DNA of 64,000 bases from contig NC_092640.1 in the NCBI RefSeq assembly GCF_039555335.1, positions 40,530,295 through 40,594,294 on the forward strand. Direction: 5' to 3'. The translations under genes were made by a program, and so were the position numbers. Below are positions 47,130 through 58,391 of this stretch, piece after piece (position 1 is the stretch's first letter; each line of letters opens with the position of its first letter). The DNA is from Amphiura filiformis. Lineage: Eukaryota; Echinodermata; Ophiuroidea; Amphilepidida; Amphiuridae. The notes beneath the pieces are model-generated. The model searched no databases and had not been told where the DNA came from. It saw only the letters and a program-made list of their open reading frames with translations.

Positions 47130-49790
47130 TATTAACAAACAAGGTTAAAAAGCACACACAAAACCCAGGACATGGCCAACATGCCAGTGCAAAACAACAG
47201 CATGGACCAATGCAGGAAAACGAAGCAAAAACAAACAATTACATACAAGAAATGCATAAAAATCATTTAAAAGAGCCAACAAACATGATTAAACAATGTT
47301 CAATTTGAGGTGTTTGAGGTCATCCCACAAGGGCTCTTTCCTACAATTCCAAATGCTGTATGAGCCCAACAAAGCTAGTTTAGAAATGTCATTGGTGACC
47401 TTTTTGTTGAAAGTAGCTTTGCAAAATTTGAAAAAGGAACGCACACGAGAAACGTTATCTTTACTGACCAGGCCACGAGAACCAACCTCAAAACAAACAA
47501 GATCTGTTTTCACACCCCCCATGTTAAGATCAGAAAGAAGACCGGCATATTTGTTTTGCTTACGATCATGAGATGTTTTTATATTTTGTTCAAAAGGAAC
47601 AGTGAGTTCGGCAATCAAAGCCTTTTTGGCAGATTCATTATACAAAAATATGTCCGGGCGTTGAGATGTAGGCAAAATATTTGGAGGTATTGTACACCCG
47701 GAAGAGGTCATGCCCTTGATGTCCGCAAAAACCTTCACATCGTCGTTTTTAGAAAGGGAGATCAAACACTGAACAATGTGGATCAGGATCGAATCGTGTC
47801 TCCAAGTATACCTCCCTTGCTTAAGTGACTCGGAACAATTATTGAGAATGTGGTGTAAAGTCTCTTTGTTTTTGCAGAGCGGACACCGAGCATTACCCCG
47901 CTTGCCCCAGGTTTTTAGATTGGAAAGGGTAGGCAAGAAGTCGATGGAGGAGCGGACAGCAAATGACAAGACCCCTTTGGGAAGATCATAATTATAGAAC
48001 GCCAGTTAAGATCAGATTGTTCAGCACATATAACCTCAAGCATTCTCCCTTGTTGTAATAAGGGACGAACATAGTCTCTCCAATAGTCCGTGCGATTGTT
48101 TTTGAGAATGCTTTGAATGGTCTTTTTGATGGCGGACCATCTATTTGAAGGTTGAATCTCAATAGCGTCAGTAACAATTGAATTGCTAGTGCGAATACCA
48201 TTACGGGCCATCTTTTTTGTCCACTTCGATTCGCGTTCTAACTTGGACTGAAGCGCATTCTGCACACGATCATCAGCGAAGGTGACTGATCTACCGTATA
48301 GGAGGGTATGGCTTTCCAGATATATGTCCGATATGCGTTTCATATTCAAGCCATCTGGACTGAAAATGATAGCTGGAGTTGGCCCACAAGGTTTCATTTG
48401 GAGCCAAGATTTGATGGCGTTCGTATGGGTATGATCAAGGGTTTCGAGCTGAGAGTCGGTGAGTTCATGAGTCATGAGAAGATACCGAATAGATGGGATT
48501 GAATATTCGGTATAGATCCTAAGCTTGAACTCATTGCGAATTAAGGATGAGTTGATGTTCTCAATCATTGCAGACAACTTGGATTTCACCACCTCGAAAT
48601 GATCACTGGTTTTGTTACATAATGTTATTAAACACCAAGAAACTTTTCCGGAGCATCTTTAACGGACTTCAGCCTGTGTTCACCAATGGAAAACTCAATC
48701 GCTACTGGTTTGCCACTGCAAATAGAGAGAGATTTACACTTGACAGGCTTCAAGGTGAGGTTCATGGTCGAGTTATATGAGCAAGTTCATTCATTAATCG
48801 CTGGGGGGTTCTTTTGTGAGTCGTAATTAAGCAAAAATCGTCGGCGAAAGGAAGAGTTATGTATTTTGTACCATTTAAATCATAGCCATACTGGGATTCT
48901 AAGTTCTTAAGATGTTGAATTATTGGGTTGAAAACAGTTAAAAAGATGATTGGTGAGAGGGATCACCTTGAAAAACTCCTTTTCTGAAGCGGAAGGGTTC
49001 GGAAGACCATGATGGGCCTTTAACTGTTCCATCGAGGGAGTCATACAGACGTTAAACATACTGGACGACCGGAGGTGGGATTCCATTCCTCTGAAGAGTA
49101 TAAATGATCAGAGAATGTTCGACGGAGCCGAACGCATCAGCAAGATCAAAGTAGGTAATGTGAGCAGTGCGTTTTTTGGCTTTGGAATGTGCAATAAGCT
49201 CTCTCATCACCATGGTATGTTCTGCACAACCATTTATTCCGCGCAAAAAAGCCTTTTGCGTTTCAGGGTCTAAGAGTCCGTTCTTGGTCAGGTAATTTGC
49301 CATACGCTCAGCAATAATCTGATGGTAAATTTTTGCAATACACGATGTCAGGGCAATCATTCTAAAATTCTCAGGTTTTGCAGTGTCACCTTTTTTGTGA
49401 ATTAAAACAACTGAGCTAGAAGACCAGGATTCCGGAGGATCTCCAGACTCAAGGAGCTTACTGAACAAAGTACTAAGAACTAGTACTTGGCAGTTTCTTG
49501 ATAAAACCATACATAATCCCATCAGGACCAGGAGACGATGTCACATTTTTCTTGTTGACAATGGCACGAATATCTTTAGGCCGTATAGGAGAACTGATAG
49601 GTCAAACTGATTATTAGGCTCTATAGTTTCAGTAGGAAGATATGGAAACCAGTTTAACTGCGTCATGTTAATGGGTTTTGGAACAGAGTAATTCGACGGG
49701 TAGTATACATCAGCGAGTTCTTTAGTAAAGGTAGGTTGCTCGGGGTTCTGGTCAAGAGAAGCCTAATAAAAATAATAAGGATCATTTTTG
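47130..49790 (-). mobile_element. 5'-truncated RLE-type LINE (R2/NeSL/HERO group), inactive
   Basis: Several minus-strand frames together give a non-LTR retrotransposon. They hold SSPGPDG (about 49521-49540), reverse transcriptase with YFDLADAFGSVEHSLI (within 49052-49522), FADDF catalytic box (48834-48850), a C-terminal zinc knuckle CPLC...HHILNNC (47838-47895), and a restriction-like endonuclease with QRPDI, ELTVP and KQNKY (47545-47668). RT plus C-terminal RLE defines the R2-like group; HERO is common in echinoderms (family knowledge). Frame breaks near 49050, 48960 and 47970 show that it is dead. It sits in a gene A intron, same strand. Confidence 0.85.
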
Positions 49791-50200
49791 ACCTCCTCTA
49801 GCAAAATTCATTTTCCTGGCCACTGGTAACAAAGCATAAATGCACGTCCAGTTTTTAATTTAATTGCCAACAGGCCTTTTCAAGTTGGTCTTGCTATATT
49901 CATGACCACAAATGACAGACTTCATAGAAGTCTACAACCACAACCTACCACAGAGACTATGTCACTCTTCTTCAAAAAGGTAAATTATTCTTTTTTTATG
50001 CCTTAATTTGGATTTTCTAAAATCTAGTTTCTGACAATATAAATTCTCAAAGAGTTTCACAGGTAAACGTATTTCAGTCTTACTAATAGACCATATAATT
50101 CACCTTTTTGGTAAATCCCATAAGCTGCTGTATTTCGATCCCAGATGTCATCATGCTGATGCACACATCCTTACTGCCCACTTCATGGCATTGAAATGCG
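49791..50200. other. Intron sequence, nothing recognised
   Basis: AT-rich stretch between the LINE and the GGAATAGAGAACC array in the gene A intron. No exon is visible. Confidence 0.4.
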
Positions 50201-50227
50201 CAGTAACAATATTCACACATTGGTATA

Positions 50228-50575
50228 GTGGAATTGATATTTGGAATAGAGAACCTTTCTCATATTCGGAATAGAAAACACAGTGACTTGTTTCAGAATA
50301 AAGATCACCTTTATTCGTTTTCGGAATATTCGGAATAGAGAACCATTTTTCATATTTGGAATAGAGAACCTTTCTATTTTCGGAATAGAGAATCTGTTTG
50401 TGTTTTGGGAAGTTTCGGAATAGAGAACCTTCGTAATAGAGAACCGTTTTTTCGGAATAGCGAACCTTTAATTACATTCGGAATAGCGAATGGTAAAATT
50501 ACACGTTCTGAAAGGCGAACCTTTTGAATAGCGAACATTCGGAGCGGCGGACCTTCGGAATAGCGTGCACATCAG
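50228..50575. repeat. Degenerate minisatellite of TTCGGAATAGAGAACC
   Basis: The 16-base motif TTCGGAATAGAGAACC and close variants recur about a dozen times with variable spacers, drifting to GAATAGCGAACC toward the end. Confidence 0.7.
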
Positions 50576-50866
50576 GCTGGAGGCTGTCACAATGTAGTTA
50601 TCTACACTGTATGTAGCATACACATTTTGTCACAGCCAGGGCCATATTTACCTTTTTCATGGCCCTGGGCCAGGCTAAAATTTAGGGCACTTGCTATCTG
50701 GCTTATGTGTTACTCCCCACCCAACCCCATGTAACCTAGATTTGTTTTGACTATGATCATGCATGTAGGACTCACAGTGCAGGGATTCATGGGTGGGAAG
50801 TGAGAGTAGATCTAGCTCTGACTCTCACTTTTCCTGCATGCATTTATCCATGTACTGTATGGTACC

Positions 50867-51055
50867 CGTACTCCATGGGTACGGGTACCCATCCCGGGCC
50901 ATGAGTACGGGAACGGGTCCCAGTTCATGAGTACGGGTACGAAACCACGAGTACGGGTCAGAAGCCAAAATAAGGCGTGAGTACGGGTACAGGTACGGAG
51001 CCATGGGTACGGGTACGTGTACGGAAATTGGGACTCAAGTACGGGTACTACAAGT
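50867..51055. repeat. Minisatellite of GAGTACGGGTAC beside an exon donor
   Basis: GAGTACGGGTAC and ATGGGTACGGGTAC variants recur about ten times, ending about 20 bp below the donor of the two-EGF exon at 51074-51313. Confidence 0.7.
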
Positions 51056-51073
51056 CTGTTGCAAACTACGTAC

Positions 51074-51313
51074 CTTCACACACTGCACCATTTCCAACAT
51101 AGCCCTGGTTACATTCACACATATAGGACCCATCTGTATTACTACATGTAGCTTCCACTGCACATGTACCAGCATTATTACACTCATTGATGTCAACACA
51201 GGCGTTGTACCTATCTTCTTGGTAACCAGTATTACAAACACATTGATATGATCCAAGGGTGTCAGTGCATTCTGCATGCCATGAACACGGGTCTGAAGTA
51301 CACTCATCAATAT
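51074..51313 (-). CDS. Gene A exon 15: two calcium-binding EGF domains in one exon
   Basis: A 240-bp phase 1-1 exon. EGF one starts DIDECTSDPCSWHAEC and has CTDTLGSYQCVC. EGF two starts DINECNNAGTC and has CSNTDGSYMCEC and GYVGNGAVC. All twelve cysteines are present. The acceptor is TATCCCCAG and the donor GAAG|GTACGT. Tandem calcium-binding EGFs form rigid rods (family knowledge). Confidence 0.9.
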
Positions 51314-51904
51314 CTGGGGATAATATGAAACAAAGTTTTACAATTTTTTTTTGCTGCAGTTGTGCTGTTTTTTTCTTTACATTGCAGGTTGTCTGATACA
51401 GAACAGACACAGATAAAGACACACACCAACCCATATGTGTACCACTGGCAAACATACACTTGGTGTTTTCACTATCTACCTTTAATCCGCCTTTTTCACT
51501 ATCCTAATGCTAAATAACCACCCACCTGTGGTCATGGTTTATAACACATTTTGATGCCGTTTTTGATCTAGTAACACCGTCTATAGGAACCGTTGACATC
51601 AGTGGTTCTTGTGCAATCCACTTTTGCACATGCACCAGCCTGAAACGTGGCCATCTATACACCACTTGGATATTTCAGTTTCCACATGCAGACACACACA
51701 TTTGTGTTCTATTCACCTTAAGTCCAAGTGTGGACTGATCCTACACACCCAACCAGAGTCACTGTTTGAAATGCATTTTTATTCTGTTTTTGATCTAAAT
51801 TTATTAACACCATCGTGCATCAGCGGTTAAACATAAATGTCTTATGTATTTATCAGTCCTCATTTCCTTGTGTTAACACCTACACAGGCTTATTGATTTC
51901 TTAC

Positions 51905-52024
51905 TTGTACAGACAGTCCCATCTCCTGCGTAGCCGGTATTACAATAACATACATATGACCCATCTGTGTTGATACATGTTGCTTCTGTATGGCAATCAT
52001 TTGATAGGCTGCATTCATCAATAT
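51905..52024 (-). CDS. Gene A exon 14: calcium-binding EGF domain
   Basis: A 120-bp phase 1-1 exon starting [11 protein letters not shown], with [12 protein letters not shown] and GYAGDGTVC. The acceptor is TTTTTTTTTACTATCAG and the donor ACAA|GTAAGA, with A as the last base as in gene B exon 7. Confidence 0.9.
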
Positions 52025-52084
52025 CTGATAGTAAAAAAAAAACCCACCAACTCTTGTAATACAAATATTCATATTAATTTATTA

Positions 52085-52860
52085 TTACAATTTTTCTGAT
52101 TATCATCCAGTTCATAGCCATCATCACAACCTATACCCTGGTTCCTCATTGGTGCATGGGTGTACTTCTGTCTGTCTATATGTCACTTTGTCTGTATGTC
52201 TACACACCAATGAACCCATCCCTACGTATTCTCTGATCATTATCTATGTCATAGACATCTTCACAGCTACAGCTTTAGCTTTACCCTGGTTCCTCATTGG
52301 TGCATCGATCTGTCCTTCTGTCGGAGTATCTGTCTGTCAGTCTGTCTACATACCAATAAACGCACCTCTACAAGTTCTCTGATCATTATCGAGTTCATAG
52401 CAATCTTCACAGCTGCACCTATAGACGAATCCGACGAGCCACATTCCTACACCTTACTGGCGGCCATAGCTAGGGGCCATCCATCAATTTTTACGCGACA
52501 CCAGTATCATAGGCGTGCAGCGTTTACCGCTCCTGTGACACAGCGCAAGTGTTACGCACTCCAATGCGGTTGCGATAGTGGGTGTCTTGGATCGCAATCT
52601 AAACAACTAAGCTAGTTTGGCGCTGATGGCTCCAAGCTATGGCCAACTTAATCCTGACCATCACTTGGCTCGTCGGATCTATACCCAGGTTCCTCATTGA
52701 TACACGTCTGTCTGTCTACACACCCATATATTCACCCCTACAAGTCTCTGATCATTACAGTATCTAGTTCATAGCCATATTCACAGCTACACCTATATCC
52801 TAGTTCCATATTGGGGAAGGCATGTCTGTCCTTCTGTCTGTCTATACATGCATATACTCA
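52085..52860 (-). repeat. Decayed tandem copies of the 3' part of exon 13 plus donor
   Basis: Four partial copies of the exon tail (encoding EEPGYSCSCEDGYEL-like sequence) plus intron start follow exon 13. In transcript order they lie near 52735-52812, 52685-52700 continued at 52355-52421, 52205-52300 and 52085-52150. Each is followed by the same spacer with GTAGACAGACAGA. The second copy is split by a short inverted-repeat insertion (about 52422-52678, ends ATCCGACGAGCCA). Unit about 150 bp. Confidence 0.7.
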
Positions 52861-52861
52861 C

Positions 52862-52996
52862 CTTCACAAGTTCTCTGATCATTTTCTAGTTCATAACCAT
52901 CTTCACAGCTACAGCTATACCCTGGTTCTTCATTGGTGCATCTCCCATGCTGAACATCACAATCATTAGTGTCATCAGCTGCACACTCATTAATAT
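52862..52996 (-). CDS. Gene A exon 13: calcium-binding EGF domain
   Basis: A 135-bp phase 1-1 exon starting DINECAADDTNDCDVQHG, then CTNEEPGYSCSC and GYELENDQRTC: six cysteines. The acceptor CTAAG is unusual (AAG rather than CAG/TAG). The donor is GAAG|GTGAGT. It is followed 3' by partial copies of itself. Confidence 0.85.
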
Positions 52997-53528
52997 CTTA
53001 GAGACAAGGATAACAAGAATTATTTTGCTTGCTGTAGCCATCTACATCAATTTAAAAAGTATAATGGTAAATGCATACTCAATGAAAGGTCAAATCATAT
53101 CCATTCTCTTTACTTCTATTGGTAATTTGAAATTCTGACTTCATTCAAAAATAGGTTCTTATTGCTGTAATACAACAAGCCCGGGTGGGTACTCAAGTTT
53201 GGATTTGGTAGGGGTGTGCCGCTGGGAATTTGAAAGTGGACCTATCAATATATCAATTTTTCAAGAAAATTTGGACCCATCAATATATCAAAAGTCTAAA
53301 TTTTCAGCCAAATTTAACCCAATTTGTCTTAGTTTTTACAAATTTTCATTAGCATGTATTCAGTGTTCAAAGGGTGACTGTTTTTATGGAGAACTATTGT
53401 CAATTTGTTTGTTTATTGAAAAAGTTCAATTAAGTGTTTGATGCTTTTGTGTTGAAGGACAAAATAATCAGGGTTGCCAAACCTGTGGTGACGCGAAAGA
53501 CAGGTGACCGCTAGTATCGTCAAATTTG

Positions 53529-53558
53529 AATTTTGTTCTGGTATACCAGAACAAAATT
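53529..53558. repeat. 30-bp perfect palindrome
   Basis: AATTTTGTTCTGGTA is followed directly by its exact inverse. Intronic, with no spacer. Confidence 0.8.
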
Positions 53559-53833
53559 ACAACAGTGGCCTATGGAACAGTGTAATACGCATAATCATGC
53601 ATAACTCGCAAACGCAAAATCGGAATCAACTGAAATTTTGGAAATAAGCTTTCTTCGTGGATATCTACTGACAAATGTCATAAAAAGAGGATGCTAGGAT
53701 CACAAAATCCTCTTTTAAATGTGATGACCTCATTTGGTAGTGCTTATAATGTATGTGCGAGGTGAGTTATGGGGGTGTGTGCTAGTCTATGTGAGCATGC
53801 TCAGTCAGTGCACTGAATGCCTATGCCTCTTAC

Positions 53834-53974
53834 CATTGCATGATGTTCCATCATCACTGAGTTCTGCTCCTTGATTGCATACACACTCATCAGTAGTACC
53901 ATCACTACTGCGTACACATTGGCCATATGGTTCACAGGTAATGGTAGTATCAACACAATCTCGACCTGCTTGAA
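53834..53974 (-). CDS. Gene A exon 12: EGF-like domain
   Basis: A 141-bp phase 1-1 exon: VQAGRDCVDTTITCEPYGQC, then DECVCNQGAELSDDGTSC. Six cysteines in EGF spacing, without the D-x-N-E-C calcium start. The acceptor is TTACGCAG and the donor AATG|GTAAGA. Confidence 0.82.
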
Positions 53975-54059
53975 CTGCGTAAGAAGGAAAATAAGACCAG
54001 AATTAAATAAATATTAATTTTAACATCTGCGTATCACACTTTATATGCATTCCAATCAA

Positions 54060-54362
54060 ATTGCTTGTTGTATGTTGTTTGGTGTATGGGGCAACTTTTC
54101 AATAAGACGCTCTAAAAAGGCTTAGGGAAACATTACAGAAACGTTCAAATGTACAAAATATCTTGCTCGCTACACTTGAATAATATATCTGGACCATTTA
54201 AGGTTTGCAATTTTTCGCTAAAATTTGCCATGAGCAAAGGGGGGGGATTTTTGACAGGCTGAGTGGGGGGAGTTCTTTGATTTTTTTAGAAAACCAAATT
54301 TTGGCAAACAGTTTAAAATTTTTGTCTCCTCTCTCCGGGCACTCATAATTATTGCAGACCCT
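54060..54362. repeat. Degraded GGGGCTGTGC-family MITE
   Basis: It retains AGGCTTAGGGAAACATTAC, GACCATTTAAGGTTTGCAAT, a G tract and the right end CTCATAATTATTGCAGACCC. The left terminus is lost. Confidence 0.55.
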
Positions 54363-54428
54363 AACTAAGGATATGACAAGCAAGGTCTCTATTCCAACAC
54401 ATTTCTCTGCCTGATATATGGCACTTAC

Positions 54429-54551
54429 CATCACATGTTAAACTGTCATCGCTTAGTTCAAATCCATCATTGCAGCCACACTCATATCCAGACTCTGTAT
54501 TTATACATACTTGTTCACACTCATCAGTTTGAATATCACACTCATTGATAT
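54429..54551 (-). CDS. Gene A exon 11: calcium-binding EGF domain
   Basis: A 123-bp phase 1-1 exon: DINECDIQTDECEQVC, then TESGYECGCNDGFELSDD and SLTCD. It is near-identical to exon 10, and the intron upstream of each acceptor also matches (AAATCATACAGATAAATCCC), so a unit of about 616 bp was duplicated recently. Confidence 0.9.
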
Positions 54552-55044
54552 CTGTAACAAGAAATCATACAGATAAATCCCATAAATAGTGCCTTCTAGC
54601 ATGCTTTGGTTGGTCATGAAAGTACTTATAACCAGTGATGTAATTCATGATTCTTTGTTTATGTCATGCACATACACACCAATATATATATTGGAAACCA
54701 ATATATATATTGGAAAGCCAAGAGGGGAGGGCAAAGAAGTGCAAGCAAATTTTGGCACATTTTTTGGGGACACAGTGCTCCAGGCACACTATAACTTTGT
54801 TAAGGGTTAGGGCAGGGATTCAGGTAGTGTTGACGATAACTCAATTTTGCTAGGTCTATAATGCAGTGGTGTATGGGTATGAACTGGAAGGTGGTTTTAG
54901 CTCTTGAGTATTTAGATTTTGGAGAGAACTGAGCATGGGGTGTCACATTAATTTAGGTTTTGCAGTTGGCCTGTGTATTGCTCCATTACCCAGAGACAGA
55001 GTTGAGACTGTGGGACAGTCTACTGCCTAATGTATGGCACTTAC

Positions 55045-55167
55045 CATCACATGTTAAATTGTCATCACTTAGTTCAAATCCATCATTGCAGCCACACTCA
55101 TATCCAGACTCTGTATTCATACACACTTGTTCACACTCATCAGTTTGAGTCTCACATTCATTGATAT
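55045..55167 (-). CDS. Gene A exon 10: calcium-binding EGF domain
   Basis: A 123-bp phase 1-1 exon: DINECETQTDECEQVC, then TESGYECGCNDGFELSDD and NLTCD. It differs from exon 11 at only a few residues. The acceptor is TTTTCAG and the donor GATG|GTAAGT. Confidence 0.9.
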
Positions 55168-55299
55168 CTGAAAAGAGAAATCATACAGATAAATCCCATA
55201 AATAGCACTTTCTAGCATGATTTATGTCATTGTTTATGTCTTTGTGATCAAGATGATTTGTAAGATATATAGTAAAGCAGAATTTCACAGTTTGTAAGT

Positions 55300-55740
55300 C
55301 AGGTGGCCCCCACAACAAAGGTTTGTGAATACAAAGAATATGCAAATAAAGTCATCAATATTCATAAATATACAAATAACCTAACACAAACTATACAGCA
55401 AAAGAGGTGTTCATATTCTATCATCCTACCAAGTTAGACATGAATCATTGATTACATGTAGGCTACAGAGTAGATTAATGGAATAAATAACTTGACACAC
55501 AATTAAACAGCACACGGTGATCATACTAAAATCCTAGTACATAGTTTATAGAAGTTATTGGGTGTATGCTGCAGAGTGATTTAGTGAAATTTCAGGCAAT
55601 AATATGCAAATAAGCTCATCAATATTCAGAAATATGTAAATAACTTGACGCAGATCATGACACAGCACATGATGCCACCATACTCTACCATCCTACCAAG
55701 TTTGAAGTTAATCAGTTTTTGCATTAAGGCTGTAGAGTGG
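55300..55740. repeat. Three copies of the octamer-rich repeat seen at 26540
   Basis: ATATGCAAATAAGCTCATC, TATTCATAAATATACAAATA and ACACAAACTATACAGCA recur with a period of about 140-170 bp inside the intron between exons 10 and 9. Confidence 0.55.
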
Positions 55741-55967
55741 CTTAATGATTTTGCTTCAGCCCAACTGTACAGCCGACCAATTATCCCTCTGCACCATGCA
55801 TAACATAATGACGCCACACAACACAATGTTGTAGATGAGCTAAAAATGAGCCGTTGGGAACTGCGCATCCACAATAAAAGCCGTGTAGATTTGGATCCTA
55901 GCAGAATTTTAATCAGTGGTAATGTATTTGAGAATTTCCTGTTTCCATTTTTCAAATATACACTTAC

Positions 55968-56210
55968 CTGTGCATGTTTTTCCATCTCCAATAAACCCAT
56001 CTTGACAACTACATGTATAGCTGCCCTCTGTATTAGTACAGTCAGCTTTAGAGTCACATCCTGCTGTTCTTGAATCACACTCGTTGACATCCGAGCACTC
56101 AGTGCCATCCCCGTCCCATCCTCCATTACAGTTACACTCATAGGAGCCATCTAGATTCCTGCAGGTAGCCATTTCATGGCAGTCATTTGCTCCTAGACAT
56201 TCATCGATAT
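55968..56210 (-). CDS. Gene A exon 9: two calcium-binding EGF domains in one exon
   Basis: A 243-bp phase 1-1 exon. EGF one: DIDECLGANDCHEMATC and CRNLDGSYECNC, GWDGDGTEC. EGF two: DVNECDSRTAGC and CTNTEGSYTCSC, GFIGDGKTC. All twelve cysteines are present. It directly follows SEA domain 2, as in other SEA-EGF surface proteins. Confidence 0.92.
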
Positions 56211-56380
56211 CTGTATGGAGAAACGATATGACATAGTACTACAGATTTTGATGACGTAACTGTTTTTATTTTGTGCAATTCAAAAACATAAGTACCCTAT
56301 TTTTCTGCAATTGGGAGTAGTCACTTTTAAATACATTTATGGTATAGGGAACTTTATTTATGGATAATTACATCACATAC

Positions 56381-56591
56381 CAATTAGTCTGAATGATGGC
56401 TCATCCACTGTAAAGACAGTACTACTAGTCATCAGGTATGTCTTTGTAGCTGTAAGGATTTCATCATCAGTAGCTGTAGATTCATTCTCATCTAATATGA
56501 TGGTGTATACTGCTATAATACTGCCTGGTCTAAACTCTAAAACTTCACAGTCATAAAGCTCTACAGTGTTATCACTAAGTGCAGTCGTTAT
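56381..56591 (-). CDS. Gene A exon 8: C-terminal half of SEA domain 2
   Basis: Phase 0 acceptor (CGGTGCAG) and phase 1 donor (TTG|GTATGT), 211 bp. It encodes ELYDCEVLEFRPGSIIAVYT, with the G-S-[IV]-[IV] motif at which many SEA domains cleave themselves (family knowledge), followed by a beta strand and an acidic stretch (DENESTATDDE). It joins exon 7 in frame. Confidence 0.88.
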
Positions 56592-57124
56592 CTGCACCGA
56601 TAAAATACAAATGAAATCAGAAGTAGACATGCTACATTCTGCATAACATGTGACATAACTGGGCCAATATTTGCATACTTTGTGTACATGAGATAATCCC
56701 CCCATCATCAGGGATGACACCCGGATAGGAGAGGATCCGAAGGATGGGTACATTGAGAAGAAGTTGCTACACACATTGTTAAAAAGCACAACAGTTTTGA
56801 ATGAAAATCTGATGTTCTACACTGCAGAGTAAAGGGAGAGAAGATGGAACTTTTCCGACTTCATTATTTCTTAAGTTTACGCTCTAAAGTATATAAAACT
56901 ATACATTTTGGAAAGGAAATGTGTTCAGAAATTTTATGGTAACATTCGTTCTTTCTTAAAGTTCAGAGTAGAGTTAGAGATATAAAATTTGGGAATGTTT
57001 TAATTTTAAAGATTGAAAAAAAAACCCCCAAAATTGCACATATGGAGACAAAAAAAACCCAATAGTGAACAAAAAGTGAAGTAATACATCAAGAAATCAC
57101 AAATTTGGGTGTGAAAAGCCTTAC

Positions 57125-57252
57125 CTCTGTACACACTAATGTAGCAAGTTGTTCAAATTCTGCTGAATTTGGATCAGAGAGAGCATCAACATACTCAGCT
57201 GGTGTACCCTCTATAGATATTACGATAAACTCTATCTGCAGATACCTGGGTA
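57125..57252 (-). CDS. Gene A exon 7: N-terminal half of SEA domain 2
   Basis: Phase 1 acceptor (TTTGTTTTCAG) and phase 0 donor (GAG|GTAAGG), 128 bp. It encodes VPRYLQIEFIVISIEG, then YVDALSDPNSAEFEQLATLV, matching the first strand and helix of SEA domains (F...Y...L.D..S..F..L). Confidence 0.86.
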
Positions 57253-57816
57253 CTGAAAACAAAAAGAAAGAAATATGAATATTAAATATTTAGACCATAC
57301 TAAAATAAGAGAGACGCTACTTCAATCGCAAAAGTGAGGCCAGTGTGAGTTCGGGACCTTGTGTAAGGGCTAGATGACTCTTGGCCTACGCCATCGACCT
57401 TTGGCCTACATTTGCACTCATTGCAGATGACATCATTCACTCTTACGCTGCCTTTAGTCAGCTTTTAGTTGGCAGACAACGCCACAATAAAAACGTCTTT
57501 TCTCATCTTTTCTGAAGTTGTAGTTATCTCTTTCATAGATTATCTAATTACCTTTTAAAACAAAATGTATGGTAAATTAACCTATTTAGAACAATTTTTA
57601 TAATTTTATTATCGACTTAACCCAGTAATTCTCACTCATTGTGCATGACGATTGACAGCTGCATATCGGTGGTACAAAAAGGCGATTCTCAGACCTTTAT
57701 TACGAAGAGGGCAGTGCACAGTCAACTGTCCTCCGATCCTGACTGACCTGCACTGTTTGTCAAGTACACAGATCGTGACCTGGTCGCTTCGACTTAGATG
57801 TATGCTAATGACTTAC
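57253..57816. other. Intron sequence, nothing recognised
   Basis: Between gene A exons 6 and 7. No exon or bounded repeat is visible; a plus-strand ORF at 57652-57849 overlaps the exon edge and is not credible. Confidence 0.45.
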
Positions 57817-57957
57817 CTACACATGACTCTTTTGATATCTCATATCTGAACCCATCAGCACAGTTTTCACAGTGATAGTCTCCTGGGCCATCATGAACAC
57901 AGTCAATGAAGTTTTTATCTGTACAGATATCTGGATTTTCTACACAGGGCATTATTT
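57817..57957 (-). CDS. Gene A exon 6: EGF-like domain
   Basis: A 141-bp phase 1-1 exon: EIMPCVENPDICTDKNF, then GPGDYHCENCADGFRY and ESCV. It resembles the neighbouring exon 5 in length and cysteine spacing (C-x-x-C in place of C-x-C before the G-[FY] turn), so the two form a duplicated pair placed between the SEA domains. Confidence 0.85.
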
Positions 57958-58391
57958 CTGTATTAAATGAAAGATTTATCATGCAAGAGTGACATGGATG
58001 ATGGGTGCACTTGAGAGATGCACTTGATGCAACCTGCACGCGATACCAAGATGCTTAAGATGGCAGAATTGTTTTCATTCATCTCCGTGCACCGTCGGCA
58101 AGGACCAGAATACCCCCAATTTTCTCCCCATAGCTGATGGTGCGATTGTACGTGGCGGTATAGGAAGTCCCGGTTCTCCTAATTATGTGGAAGTCTTTCA
58201 AAGTGTCACACAAATATGGACCAATGTAACATTAAAATGTTAAAATTTTAGGCCTGTGAAAATTTACCAGGCCCTAATTTCTATTGAACTAGATTTCAAG
58301 TACTGATTAACACCATAAATAACAGATACTGTAGAAGACTATTATGCAAGTGCAGATCACATGACGGTCCGTATGTGTCTTCATTACTTAC

